Origin: Cellvibrionaceae bacterium 1162T.S.0a.05
GTDB lineage: Bacteria; Pseudomonadota; Gammaproteobacteria; Pseudomonadales; Cellvibrionaceae
NCBI GenBank assembly: GCA_000964245.1
Contig: LANB01000001.1
Coordinates: 2,756,392-2,820,391, forward strand
Reading direction: 5' to 3'
Length of the DNA: 64,000 nucleotides
The notes below the pieces were generated by a model. It saw nothing but the letters and a program-made list of their open reading frames with translations. It ran no database searches and was not told the origin of the DNA. Shown in pieces: positions 9,374 to 18,484 of this stretch; within the stretch, counting starts at the first letter, position 1; each line of letters opens with the position of its first letter. The translations under genes were made by a program, and so were the position numbers.

Positions 9374-9640
9374 TTAAGCAGCGAGTGCTTTGATTTGAGC
9401 GCTAAGGCGGCTCTTATGACGCGCAGCTTTGTTCTTGTGAATGATGCCTTTGTCAGCAATGCGGTCGATAACCGGAACTGCTGCAGTGTACGCTGCTTTT
9501 GCCGCTTCTGCATCACCTGCTTCAATCGCCGCTACTACTTTCTTAATATAGGTGCGAACCATGGAGCGCAGGCTAGCATTGTGTTTGCGCGCCTTGTCAT
9601 TCTGGCGAGCACGTTTTTTTGCTTGGGGTGAGTTTGCCAC
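9374..9640 (-). CDS. rpsT: 30S ribosomal protein S20
   Basis: This 88-residue primary 16S rRNA-binding protein of the small subunit begins [13 protein letters not shown] and ends SAQIKALAA. It is very basic and helical, with the family's usual length. It starts at GTG (9640) behind AGGAG. It is transcribed alone, downstream of oxyR on the same strand. Unusually for this region it is a housekeeping gene between the sugar locus and the peroxide module. Confidence 0.98.
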   Translation of the reverse strand: MANSPQAKKRARQNDKARKHNASLRSMVRTYIKKVVAAIEAGDAEAAKAAYTAAVPVIDRIADKGIIHKNKAARHKSRLSAQIKALAA

Positions 9641-9761
9641 CGCGTTGCTCCTGTAATGAATACTATGAAATCAGTCTTTAACTGGCTGGGCCAGCTTTGG
9701 GACGCGGTATTATCCTTGTTTAATGTTCAAAGTCAATCCCCGTTGGGCTTGCAGAGGCCGC

Positions 9762-10664
9762 TCAGTGTGGCTTTTGTTTCAGGCCTTCAATAAAGAGCTT
9801 TTTTAATACCTCGAGATTATTCACGCCAGCGTAATTCAGCCGACAAATCAGGGCAATACTGCGGTGTGGGCCCGGATCGGCGAGTGTGATGGTTTTCAGC
9901 TCCGGGTTGTCGTGCAAGAGCGAGGGGACGGCCATTTCCGGGATCAAAGTGAGGCCCATGCGGCCGGCAACCATTTGAACCAGGGTGTGCAGGCTGGTTC
10001 CAGCAAGGCTGTGGTCTACTTCCGCCGTTTTCAGTTTACAGGCCGCGAGCGCGTGATCTTTCAGACAATGGCCTTCCTTTAATAACAGCAGGTGCGCGTG
10101 CTTCAGTTCCTCGGTGCTGATTTGCTTCAGGTTCGCAAGCTCACTGTCGCTGTGAGCGACCAGAACAAAGTTTTCCTCCCAGAATTCAAAACTCAATAAA
10201 CCCTGAATATCGTAGGGCAGCGCCAGAATAGCAGCATCAATATCACCGCGTCTGACCTTGTCGAGCAGATCCTGACTTTGCTCTTCGACGATGCTGAGTT
10301 TGAAGTCCGGGTAGGCCTTGCGCACGGCGGGCAAGGCTCGGGGTAAGAGGTAGGGGCCAATGGTCGGGATGACGCCCAGCGTCATTGGCGTACTGAGTGG
10401 CGCCTTAAAACTGGCTGCGAAAGCCTGGAGCTCATCCACCTGAATTTTGATGTCTCGTGCCTTATCGAGGATCAGACGTCCTTCGGTGGTGAGCAGAACT
10501 TTTTTATTGTCCCGCTCGAAGAGCTGCAAGCCGAGGCGGGATTCGAGCTCATTAATAGCCGTGCTCAATGCAGATTGTGATACCGCACAGCGGTCAGCGG
10601 CTTTTTTGAAGTGCAGGGTGTCGGCGACGGCCAGGGCATAGACAAGCTGTTTAAGGGAAATCAT
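9762..10664 (-). CDS. oxyR: Peroxide-sensing LysR regulator OxyR
   Basis: The 300-residue LysR protein has an N-terminal winged helix (residues 1-60, with AVSQSALSTAINELESRLG). Its effector domain contains the OxyR redox signature EGHCLKDHALAAC, in which the two cysteines match C199 and C208 of the E. coli protein, and SLHTLVQMVAGRMGLTLIPE. Peroxide oxidises the pair to a disulfide and turns on antioxidant genes. The gene is divergent from ahpC, the classic OxyR target, with a dyad between them. Assignment is strong because both cysteines and the surrounding residues are present. Confidence 0.95.
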   Translation of the reverse strand: MISLKQLVYALAVADTLHFKKAADRCAVSQSALSTAINELESRLGLQLFERDNKKVLLTTEGRLILDKARDIKIQVDELQAFAASFKAPLSTPMTLGVIPTIGPYLLPRALPAVRKAYPDFKLSIVEEQSQDLLDKVRRGDIDAAILALPYDIQGLLSFEFWEENFVLVAHSDSELANLKQISTEELKHAHLLLLKEGHCLKDHALAACKLKTAEVDHSLAGTSLHTLVQMVAGRMGLTLIPEMAVPSLLHDNPELKTITLADPGPHRSIALICRLNYAGVNNLEVLKKLFIEGLKQKPH

Positions 10665-10682
10665 AGTCGATCCATAAAATAG

Positions 10683-10697
10683 ATTGATGTGATCAAT
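10683..10697. promoter_or_regulatory. Probable OxyR binding dyad between oxyR and ahpC
   Basis: ATTGATGTGATCAAT is a perfect dyad with a 3-nt spacer and fits the LysR T-N11-A rule. It starts just after ATAG, a typical OxyR half-site element, and lies 18 bp from the oxyR start and 112 bp from ahpC. Confidence 0.6.
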
Positions 10698-10809
10698 TAT
10701 ATGCGATTTATTAGATGACGGAGACTTTTTATCCTGAGCGTGTTTTCAAGGGGTTCGCTACGGCGAACGTTTACCACATTTATTCGCTTTACTTAGAAGG
10801 AAAGCAGAC

Positions 10810-11373
10810 ATGGCAAAAATTAATCAATCCATTCCCGAATTCAAGGCTCAGGCATTCCACAACGGTGAGTTCCGCGAAATCACCAGTGACGATGTGAAAG
10901 GCAAGTGGTCCATCTTTTTATTCTACCCAGCGGATTTTACTTTTGTCTGCCCGACTGAACTGGAAGACATGGCCAAGCACTATGACGAGTTACAAAAACT
11001 GGGTGTCGAAGTGTATTCGGTATCAACCGATACCCACTTCACCCACAAGGCGTGGCACGACCACAGCCCGGCGATTAGCAAAATCAAATATCCCATGATC
11101 GGCGATCCAACGGGCGTCATTACCCGCGGTTTCGATGTGATGATTGAGGAAGAAGCGTTGGCATTACGCGGCACCTTCCTGGCTGATCCCGAAGGCATTA
11201 TCAAGGTAGCGGAAATTCATGATCTTGGTATCGGCCGCTCAGCAAAAGACATGGTGCGCAAAGTGAAGGCTGCACAATACGTTGCCACGCATGACGGTGA
11301 AGTGTGCCCAGCCGCCTGGGAAGCGGGTGAAAAAACCTTGACGCCAAGCCTGGATCTTGTGGGCAAGATTTAA
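10810..11373 (+). CDS. ahpC: Alkyl hydroperoxide reductase subunit C (2-Cys peroxiredoxin)
   Basis: This 187-residue typical 2-Cys peroxiredoxin reduces hydrogen peroxide, organic peroxides and peroxynitrite. The peroxidatic cysteine lies in DFTFVCPTE (about residue 47) and the resolving cysteine in GEVCPAAW near the C-terminus. The GG(V)G-like and YF motifs of sensitive peroxiredoxins are in part changed, so degree of overoxidation sensitivity cannot be judged. The ATG is preceded by AAGGAAAG. It is followed by ahpF, its dedicated reductase, after a 190-bp gap with a terminator, so the two may be differently expressed. Confidence 0.97.
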   Translation: MAKINQSIPEFKAQAFHNGEFREITSDDVKGKWSIFLFYPADFTFVCPTELEDMAKHYDELQKLGVEVYSVSTDTHFTHKAWHDHSPAISKIKYPMIGDPTGVITRGFDVMIEEEALALRGTFLADPEGIIKVAEIHDLGIGRSAKDMVRKVKAAQYVATHDGEVCPAAWEAGEKTLTPSLDLVGKI

Positions 11374-11487
11374 GGTTCGGTCAACCCAATCGAATTGCGT
11401 TCTCTGATCAGAGTCAGGCGCTGACAGTGCTGGCTCTGCTACGAGGAAATTGTTCTCCCCGTACTTCGCAAGTACGCCCTTGAAGTT

Positions 11488-11514
11488 GCCGGGCTTAACC
11501 GCCCGGCTTTTTTT
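11488..11514 (+). terminator. Rho-independent terminator between ahpC and ahpF
   Basis: GCCGGGC-TTAACC-GCCCGGC is followed by seven T residues. It may attenuate ahpF relative to ahpC. A smaller hairpin (GTACTT-CGC-AAGTAC, 11461-11475) lies just before it. Confidence 0.9.
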
Positions 11515-11566
11515 AACACGGATATTTTTCTGAAAAGTATTCAGGAAGTAATACAGGTAACGAACT

Positions 11567-13117
11567 ATGTTAGACCAAGCTTTATTAAACGCACTTGAGG
11601 GTTACACCGCAAGCATGCAAAAAGAAGTTAGTCTGGTAATGCAAGCGGGCGAACATGCGAGTAAAGACGAATTGCGTTCCTTTTTGCAGTCATTTGCTTC
11701 GGTGACTGACAAGATCGTATTAAAGGAAGAAGATCAACAACTGCGAAGCCCGATCAGCTTCAGCATAAGCGTTGAAGGGAAAAGTACCGGTATTGTGTTC
11801 TCTGGCATTCCCGGTGGTCATGAATTTTCATCGTTGGTGTTGGCTGTGTTGAATGCCTCCGGCACGCCGATGAAACTGGATGCCAGTATTATTGAAATCA
11901 TTCGCGGTATTCAGGAACCTTTGAAATTTGAAGTATTTGTGAGTTTGAGTTGTCACAACTGCCCGGACGTTGTGCAAACACTGAACCAATTTGCGCAAGT
12001 CAATCCGAATATCAGCTGTGAGACCATTGACGGAGGTTTATTCGCTGACGAGATTGAAGCGCGCAATATACAGGGCGTACCAAGCGTCTATGTGAATGAG
12101 CAAGAGTTTGCCAATGGAAAAATAGACACGGCGAAAATTATTGAAAAATTGTTCGAACGCTTTCCCAATCTCAAGCAAACACAAAAGGCTGATCAGCAAT
12201 TGCCCTTGCAAGATGTGGTTGTTATCGGGGGTGGGCCTGCAGGTGTGGGTGCTGCAATTTATGCAGCACGTAAAGGTTTGAATGTGAGTGTGATTGCCGA
12301 TCGCGTGGGTGGGCAGGTGAAAGATACGCTCGGTATCGAAAACCTGATTTCTGTTCCTTCCACCACAGGGCCTGAATTGTCAGCGGCATTGAAAACCCAT
12401 CTGGATGCCTATGAGATCACTTTAAAAGAACACTTGCGCGTTGAAAAAATTGAAAGCGGTAAATTGAAAAAAGTGCACTTGTCTTCCGGTGAAATTATTG
12501 AAAGTAAAACGCTGATCATTGCAACAGGTGCAAAATGGCGAGAGCTGGGTGTTCCCGGCGAGAAAGAAAATATTGGTAAAGGTGTGGCCTACTGTCCCCA
12601 CTGTGACGGGCCTTTCTTTAAAGGTAAGGACATCGCCGTGATAGGTGGCGGGAATTCCGGTATAGAAGCAGCGCTCGACCTGGCGGGGATTGTCAAGCAG
12701 GTGACCGTGTTCGAATTTGCACCGGAACTGCGAGCAGACAAAGTGCTGGTTGAAAAAGCCGAGGCGCGCGACAACATTACAATTTTACGTAATGTTGCGA
12801 CAACGCAAATTCTCTCACAGGATGGCAAAGTTACTGCCATTGAATATAAAGACCGTGAAGACGACAGCTTTCACCAGAAAAATCTGCAAGGTGTATTCGT
12901 TCAGATTGGTTTGGTCCCCAACAGTGCTTTCCTGGATGAGATGGTGAAACGCACGCCCTTTGGTGAGATTGAAATCAACGAGCGTTGCGAAACGTCGGAA
13001 CCCGGTATTTTTGCGTGTGGCGATGTCACCACGGTCCCCTACAAACAGATCGTTGTTGCAATGGGGGAAGGCAGTAAAGCCGCGCTGTCTGCTTTTGACT
13101 ACCTTTTGAAGAACTAA
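11567..13117 (+). CDS. ahpF: Alkyl hydroperoxide reductase subunit F
   Basis: The 516-residue flavoprotein passes electrons from NAD(P)H to AhpC. It has an N-terminal double thioredoxin-fold domain with redox motif CHNC (about residues 129-132), then a thioredoxin-reductase-like part with FAD-binding VVIGGGPAGVGAAIYAAR (about 219-236), a CPHC redox centre in AYCPHCDGPF, a second dinucleotide-binding IAVIGGGNSGIEAALD and the C-terminal FAD motif GIFACGDVT. All key cysteines are present and the length is normal. The ATG at 11567 is preceded by AGGTAA. Confidence 0.97.
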   Translation: MLDQALLNALEGYTASMQKEVSLVMQAGEHASKDELRSFLQSFASVTDKIVLKEEDQQLRSPISFSISVEGKSTGIVFSGIPGGHEFSSLVLAVLNASGTPMKLDASIIEIIRGIQEPLKFEVFVSLSCHNCPDVVQTLNQFAQVNPNISCETIDGGLFADEIEARNIQGVPSVYVNEQEFANGKIDTAKIIEKLFERFPNLKQTQKADQQLPLQDVVVIGGGPAGVGAAIYAARKGLNVSVIADRVGGQVKDTLGIENLISVPSTTGPELSAALKTHLDAYEITLKEHLRVEKIESGKLKKVHLSSGEIIESKTLIIATGAKWRELGVPGEKENIGKGVAYCPHCDGPFFKGKDIAVIGGGNSGIEAALDLAGIVKQVTVFEFAPELRADKVLVEKAEARDNITILRNVATTQILSQDGKVTAIEYKDREDDSFHQKNLQGVFVQIGLVPNSAFLDEMVKRTPFGEIEINERCETSEPGIFACGDVTTVPYKQIVVAMGEGSKAALSAFDYLLKN

Positions 13118-13126
13118 GTGTTGCAC

Positions 13127-13151
13127 ATGCGCCTTTCCTTGAGGGGCGCAT
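13127..13151 (+). terminator. Possible terminator of ahpF
   Basis: ATGCGCC / GGCGCAT pair across an 11-nt loop, followed only by a short TTTATG, just past the ahpF stop. It is weak as a terminator. Confidence 0.45.
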
Positions 13152-13298
13152 TTATGACAACAGTGAATCAGTACAGGTTGACAAGCCCTTGAGCGTTCGA
13201 CGGGTGTGTTAACCTGTTTTTGTATTGGGGCCATTTGTATTGAGGCCAGCAGGCACTGCGACTGAGAGCGTACGCAGGATTTGTGCTATACCCATTAT

Positions 13299-14972
13299 AT
13301 GAATGTTACAGCCTCCCCAGCGTATGAGCTTCACTTCGATCAGGCGACGGGTCAACTGTATGGCTACATCGCCAATTGTCACGCTGACAAATCTCCATCT
13401 GACAAAGCTCACTCTGAAAAGACAGGCGAATCAATTCGAAAAACACCGTCGGGTTTACATTTCCAAAAGAGCCTTCGGGATGGCGGGTTCGAGCACTTCT
13501 ATTTGGAGCCGAGTCAGGTCGCGATCTTTTTAAGGAGCGTGGGTAATCAAACGCCAGGGCGTTACCTTCTTGGAGAAAGACGTGATGCCTCGGTGGACAT
13601 AGAAGTGAGCCCCGATGAACTTACGGCCTGGCTCAAAATAACGCCTGCTAAAGGTGGAACGCCATTAAGCATTGAAAGCGTAAAACAAAAAATGGCAGAG
13701 AAAGCGATCGACGCCAAATGTCTTCTGCCTGATATTCTCGATAAAATTCAGAAACATTTGAACGAAGAATTTAATTTACTTTTTGCAAAAGGCAAACATC
13801 CTGAGGCTGGTAAGTCAGCACAGTTTGAGCGTTTACTGGAATCCTGGGTTGAACTGGATTTGGATGCCGCCGCAGAAGGTGCAATTGATTTGCATAATAA
13901 CTTTAAATTTGTCAACGTCGAGCCGGGGCAAAAATTGCTCAGAAAAATACCGGCTTCCCAAGGTGAACCAGGTAGAAATATTTTTGGCAAGGCTATCCCT
14001 TCAATGCCTGGTGAAGATCTCGAATTTGCTCAACCCTTTGAGGGTGTTGCGCTCGCCGAAAATGACGAAAACCTGCTTGTTGCAACGCGAAAAGGGCATC
14101 CCATATTCTCCTCGAAGGGCGTCAAAGTCGATTTGGTGTTGTCACTGCCCGCAGTGGATATTCACAGTGGTAATGTTGACTATGACGGTTCTATTTTTAT
14201 TGCTGGCGATATCGAAAGCGGCTTCGATGTGAGAGCGTCCGGGGATATTGTCGTTAAGGGTCGAGTCGCGAAATCGAATATCCATGCAGGCGGCAGTATC
14301 ACCATCCACGGCGGTGTGCTGGGCGACGAAACCAGTAATAGTAGTACGCGTTTGCATTGCGAAGGTAAATTCCATGCGCGTTTTGTCAATTCAGCGTGTA
14401 TCTATAGTGAGGCAGATGTACACGTTGATGAGTACCTGATGCACAGCCGTGTGTCAGCAGTGAAAGGAATTTATCTTGGGCAGGAAAAAGGCAAAGGACG
14501 AATTATTGGCGGCTATGTTAGCTCTGATCTTGAAATCGTTGCTAAAAGCCTGGGGAGTGAGGCTGCGGTATCGACACTATTGGTACTGGGTGCGCAAGAA
14601 GGTAAAAATGTTAAGTTGGAAGGGAAAGTTGCGCTGTTGCATAGACGCCATAGCGAACATCAGCAACTCAAAATGATTTTAAATAAATCGAGTGAGGCAG
14701 TATCCGAAAAATTGGGGCGGGTTAATCTTGATAAGCTGACAAAAATCAGGAACACAGTCGTGGCTCTGGAAAGTCAGATCGAAAAGCTTGAGTTTGAAGT
14801 GGAAGAACTCAAAGGCCAGAGGAGAACACCAGAGGTGCGTGTGAGCGGGACAATTTTTCCTGGTGTGAAAGTCAATATTTTTGGGCAGGCCTGGCTCTGT
14901 GAAACGGAAACCAGAAGAAAGTTAGTGAAACTGATTGGCAGCCGTGTACAAACGCAAGAGCCGGAAAACTAA
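13299..14972 (+). CDS. DUF342 / FapA-family protein
   Basis: The 557-residue protein matches the FapA (DUF342) family by its parallel beta-helix core: repeated short motifs such as NVDYDGSIFIAGDIESGFDVRAS (about 285-310) and GGSITIHGGVLGD, with a preceding RKIPASQGEPGRNIFG segment, and a C-terminal coiled coil (about 465-520). FapA proteins in gammaproteobacteria affect flagellar or polar protein localisation and bind the phosphotransferase protein EIIA-Glc in Vibrio. I start at the ATG 13299 rather than the in-frame TTG 13281. The CBS-domain gene follows 150 bp later. Cellular role here is unknown. Confidence 0.75.
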   Translation: MNVTASPAYELHFDQATGQLYGYIANCHADKSPSDKAHSEKTGESIRKTPSGLHFQKSLRDGGFEHFYLEPSQVAIFLRSVGNQTPGRYLLGERRDASVDIEVSPDELTAWLKITPAKGGTPLSIESVKQKMAEKAIDAKCLLPDILDKIQKHLNEEFNLLFAKGKHPEAGKSAQFERLLESWVELDLDAAAEGAIDLHNNFKFVNVEPGQKLLRKIPASQGEPGRNIFGKAIPSMPGEDLEFAQPFEGVALAENDENLLVATRKGHPIFSSKGVKVDLVLSLPAVDIHSGNVDYDGSIFIAGDIESGFDVRASGDIVVKGRVAKSNIHAGGSITIHGGVLGDETSNSSTRLHCEGKFHARFVNSACIYSEADVHVDEYLMHSRVSAVKGIYLGQEKGKGRIIGGYVSSDLEIVAKSLGSEAAVSTLLVLGAQEGKNVKLEGKVALLHRRHSEHQQLKMILNKSSEAVSEKLGRVNLDKLTKIRNTVVALESQIEKLEFEVEELKGQRRTPEVRVSGTIFPGVKVNIFGQAWLCETETRRKLVKLIGSRVQTQEPEN

Positions 14973-15123
14973 ATACATTAGAGATTAATATTTTGACCTG
15001 CATAAAAAATGTAGAACACTCGAGAAAAGGATTTGGAAGATAAAGATCCAGGGTATGGGTAGAAACTTTTGCTAAAAGGTTTAGCTGGAAGGTTTAGCTA
15101 GACGTTATAGAGAGATTAAAGCT

Positions 15124-15561
15124 ATGTTAGTTGAAGACATAATGACACAGACGGTACATGTGATCTCGCCTGATCACTCTTTGGCCGATCTGCAAACGAT
15201 ATTCGATAAGGTGACTTATCGCCATCTGCTGGTGGAGGAAAACCACAAACTGGTTGGTCTGATTTCTGACCGGGATATGTTGCAGCGACTGAGCCCCTGG
15301 TTGGGAACCGACGAAGAAACCGAGCATGATCGCAGTGTGTTACAACAAAAAGTCGGATCGTTCATGAGTACAGATTTGATAACGGTTGACAGGTTAACGC
15401 TCGTTGATTGTGCCACGATTCTATTATTGGAAAATAAAATATCCTGCTTGCCTGTTGTTGATGAAAACAACGCGATTGAAGGAATCGTAAGTTGGAAAGA
15501 TCTGCTTAAGTATTCCGTTTATGGCGTTGCCAAAGAGCAGGTTTGTCGCCCGAGGGCTTAA
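15124..15561 (+). CDS. CBS-domain-pair protein
   Basis: The 145-residue product consists almost entirely of two CBS motifs (about 6-60 and 75-130). Typical elements are MTQTVHVISPDHSLADL with HLLVEENHKLVGLISDRDML, and MSTDLITVDRLTLVDCATIL with LPVVDENNAIEGIVSWKDLL. Such stand-alone pairs bind adenine nucleotides and act as sensors or partners. There is no catalytic domain and no signal peptide. It may be transcribed with the FapA-like gene upstream; a short direct repeat of AAGGTTTAGCT lies in the gap. It converges with the histidine kinase gene at 15577. Confidence 0.85.
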   Translation: MLVEDIMTQTVHVISPDHSLADLQTIFDKVTYRHLLVEENHKLVGLISDRDMLQRLSPWLGTDEETEHDRSVLQQKVGSFMSTDLITVDRLTLVDCATILLLENKISCLPVVDENNAIEGIVSWKDLLKYSVYGVAKEQVCRPRA

Positions 15562-15576
15562 GTATTGCTGCCAGAA

Positions 15577-17637
15577 CTAATCCACTGCAGCAGGAAGGCG
15601 GATTTCAAAAATGACACCGCTATTATCCGGCACGTTATAGCCTTGTACTTCGCCACGATGAAAGTCTGCAATCAAACGTACGATGTATAAACCCAGCCCC
15701 AAATGATGGCCCTGCTGAATAGGGGCGTCTTTATCTCTGACTGAAACCATGGAATCAAACAATTGGCCTTGCATGTCTTTTGGCAGCGGCGGACCTTCAT
15801 TGCGGACAGTGATGATTAAATCATTGTTATTTCGATACAGCCCCAACTCGACCAGCCCATCCTGGGGGCAAAAATCGGCTGCGTTATCCACAAGTTTATC
15901 GAGCATTTGTACGAGTAATTCTCCCGAGCCATCGATCTCCAGTTTTTCATCTTCTTTTTGAATGCGTAGGGAAAATTTAACATTCGGGTACACATCCTTA
16001 TAGGCCTCAGCAAGGTTTTCAAGGATGACATCAACGGGAATACGCTCAATATCTGCTGCGCTTATTGCCTGTTCCACATGGCTGGCCGCACTCATGGAGT
16101 TGAGGATGCTGGTCAAACGCGTTGCGCCTTCACGCGCTCGATCGGCGTAGGTGCGTGCTTGCGTATTCAGTTCAACATGTTCGAGATTATCAAGGGAGGA
16201 TTTGACAATCGCCAAGGGTGTGCGGAGTTCGTGTGACAACTTGCTGGATAAGGTCCGTAAATAGTTTGTGTATTCGCGTAAACGTGTCAGCAATGCAGCA
16301 TAATTGCGACTGAGATCGCCAATTTCATCCTGACTGCGAAAAACCGGAAAGTTTTCTGCAATCTTTCCACTTTCAGAAATCACTGAGCCTGCCGCAGAAC
16401 TGAGTTTGCGAATACGTAAACTTAGCCAGCTCGCATAAATTAAAAAGGTGAGTGCAGCAATTGTGGAGACCAGAACGGAGTACAGTAACAGTTGATCAAA
16501 AGCATTGTTAGTAAGGTTCGCCAGCGATTCAGCATTTTGATCGGCGACGACCGCCCCGATAATTTTGTTGTTGTCCCTGGGGTCGTAAACCGGCACAGCC
16601 ACGCGCAATACATTTGCGGTTTCACTGCGGTACCAGCCTGAGGCGCTTTCACCGCGCAACGCCAGGGCAGGTTCAGGCGTTTCAAATTGCCCACTGCGTT
16701 GCGGAGTATCCAGATCGGGGCGTTTATCATCACCGAGAATCAGCGTGTAGAACCAACTGACAAAGCCGTGGGTTTGTTGAGTCTGTGCCTGGTCAATATC
16801 GCCGTGGCGAGCAACAAACCGCGCGTTAATCGAAGCCAGAGAAAGGCGCACGCCATTTTGTGAAAAAATGGAAAGTTCGTGCGATAAGTCTTTTGCGAGA
16901 CGCACGACGGGTGGCAGGCTTTTTTGTGAAGGATTGTTGCCCACGCGAAATTCCTGGCCACCTGAACTCAGGCCCACATACTCAAGTGCAAGATTTTTTT
17001 CTGCCCAATCCAATGGCAAAAACAATTCAACCTGGTAACCATTATTGTTTTCAACCCATGCCCCTTTTAACTGATGTTCAACAGCGAAATCAGTTTCCGA
17101 CAGTTGGCGGGAAACATGCACACTGCCGGGTGCGCTGGCATACACGATGAATTGGCGTATTTCATTTGTATCCGAACGCGCATGCAATTTCAGGTGGTCA
17201 CTTTCCAGGGGGGTGCTTTGTGAGGGCCGAAAGCTTTGCCAATTTTCGTCTTTAAAACTGAAAAAGAGATACAAACTGCTTTGTAAGGCGCCCGCAACAA
17301 CTTGCATGCGTGCTTGCGGGTTACCGGCAGCGCGAAAACTTTGCAATTGATAGTTGTAAGCGCGCCAATCGTCGTCATAGCCATCGAGCGTCGGAGGTGT
17401 ACGCAAGGGGTGAATATAAAGCGGGATGGCATTGTCTTCTGCGATGAAACTGCGCAGGCGTTTTACACTGAGGGTATCACTGCCCAAACGCGATGCCACC
17501 GCACGCGAAGTGGCAAGTAAGGTTTGGCTTTGTCCCTTACGTAAACTGGCATCCACTTCACGCACATATTGGCAGCCTGCCCAGGGCACAATCAGGGTGA
17601 TCAAGCTGACAATAAAAAGTTGCTTGCGCAAACGCAT
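15577..17637 (-). CDS. Proteobacterial dedicated-sortase-system histidine kinase (TIGR03785-like)
   Basis: The 686-residue membrane kinase has an N-terminal membrane segment (about 6-22), a large periplasmic region with a CBM9/DOMON-like fold start (PPTLDGYDDDWRAY near residue 80), a second membrane segment (about 395-415), HAMP, HisKA with SSKLSHELRTPLAIVK and a HATPase_c domain with DKLVDNAADFCP and GLGLYIVR. This layout and the adjacent regulator match the pair that accompanies the marine-proteobacterial sortase and its substrate. No sortase or LPXTG-like target lies in the window. The CBM9-like sensor suggests a carbohydrate or surface-glycan signal, which is inference. It is encoded 12 bp downstream of its response regulator. 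Confidence 0.75.
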   Translation of the reverse strand: MRLRKQLFIVSLITLIVPWAGCQYVREVDASLRKGQSQTLLATSRAVASRLGSDTLSVKRLRSFIAEDNAIPLYIHPLRTPPTLDGYDDDWRAYNYQLQSFRAAGNPQARMQVVAGALQSSLYLFFSFKDENWQSFRPSQSTPLESDHLKLHARSDTNEIRQFIVYASAPGSVHVSRQLSETDFAVEHQLKGAWVENNNGYQVELFLPLDWAEKNLALEYVGLSSGGQEFRVGNNPSQKSLPPVVRLAKDLSHELSIFSQNGVRLSLASINARFVARHGDIDQAQTQQTHGFVSWFYTLILGDDKRPDLDTPQRSGQFETPEPALALRGESASGWYRSETANVLRVAVPVYDPRDNNKIIGAVVADQNAESLANLTNNAFDQLLLYSVLVSTIAALTFLIYASWLSLRIRKLSSAAGSVISESGKIAENFPVFRSQDEIGDLSRNYAALLTRLREYTNYLRTLSSKLSHELRTPLAIVKSSLDNLEHVELNTQARTYADRAREGATRLTSILNSMSAASHVEQAISAADIERIPVDVILENLAEAYKDVYPNVKFSLRIQKEDEKLEIDGSGELLVQMLDKLVDNAADFCPQDGLVELGLYRNNNDLIITVRNEGPPLPKDMQGQLFDSMVSVRDKDAPIQQGHHLGLGLYIVRLIADFHRGEVQGYNVPDNSGVIFEIRLPAAVD

Positions 17638-17649
17638 GTTGGGTTCTTT

Positions 17650-18351
17650 TTAGCCTGCGTTTTCCAGCACCCAGCGATACCCCATGCCGTAGGCGGTTTG
17701 AATGCAATCGAAGCTGTCGTCGATCTCCTTGAACTTTTTACGAATACGTTTGATGTGCGAGGTGATGGTATTGTCATCGAGCACGACGTTGGCGGCGTCC
17801 ATTAATTGTTGACGATTTTTAACATGGCCAGGATGTTGCGCAAGAGAGTGAACAATCCACAATTCGGTCACCGTCAGGTCCACCATGTTGCCATTCCATT
17901 GGACACTCATGCGGTCCATATTGAGGGTGAGTTTTCCGCGAGCAATTTCCTTGTCCTTGGAGATGGGCTGTTGTAATGCGTCGATGCGACGAAATAACGC
18001 AGTAATGCGCGCAAGCATATGCGGTTGGCTGATGTCTTTGGTGAGGTAGTCATCGGCGCCGAGGCGCAGACCACTGACAACGTCGAATTCGCTGTCGCGT
18101 GCAGTGAGGAAAATAATCGGTAACTCCGGAGCCAGGCTGCGCAGCTCGCGGCATAATTCAAAGCCACCTTCTACTTCCGCGCCGAGGCCGATATCAATAA
18201 TCGCCAGGTCCGGTAAGCGCGCTTTAAACGCTTCTGAGGCTTCAGGGCGAGAACGATAGTGGGTCACTTTATAGCCCTGGCGCTGCAGGGCATCGCAATA
18301 ATTTTGGGCAATGGCTTCTTCGTCTTCTACGATGACAACATGTCGACTCAT
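17650..18351 (-). CDS. Proteobacterial dedicated-sortase-system response regulator (TIGR03787-like)
   Basis: The 233-residue OmpR-type regulator has a receiver with phospho-acceptor in LAIIDIGLGAEVEGGFELC and the conserved LTARDSEFDVVSGLRLGADDYLTKDIS, and a C-terminal winged helix with LTVTELWIVHSLAQHPGHVK and TITSHIKRIRKKF. The long GLGAEVEGGFELCREL stretch and the PGHVKNRQQLM segment are as I recall them from the dedicated-sortase response regulators. It is divergent from glk and upstream of its kinase in one operon. Its targets are unknown. Confidence 0.78.
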   Translation of the reverse strand: MSRHVVIVEDEEAIAQNYCDALQRQGYKVTHYRSRPEASEAFKARLPDLAIIDIGLGAEVEGGFELCRELRSLAPELPIIFLTARDSEFDVVSGLRLGADDYLTKDISQPHMLARITALFRRIDALQQPISKDKEIARGKLTLNMDRMSVQWNGNMVDLTVTELWIVHSLAQHPGHVKNRQQLMDAANVVLDDNTITSHIKRIRKKFKEIDDSFDCIQTAYGMGYRWVLENAG

Positions 18352-18484
18352 GGTTTTTCACTTATTGTTCGAAAGTAGCGCTATTGTTCCGATGCGCGCT
18401 GGCTTTGTCCAGCCTTGACTGCACGCGGGCCTTTCCCTAGAGTGCGCGCTTTCCCAAAACAAGAAATAAATACGAGGCAGCAAC

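Noticed and set aside
11374-11487. Riboswitch between ahpC and ahpF
   Set aside because: Hairpins are present but no known riboswitch core could be recognised; a terminator explains the structure.
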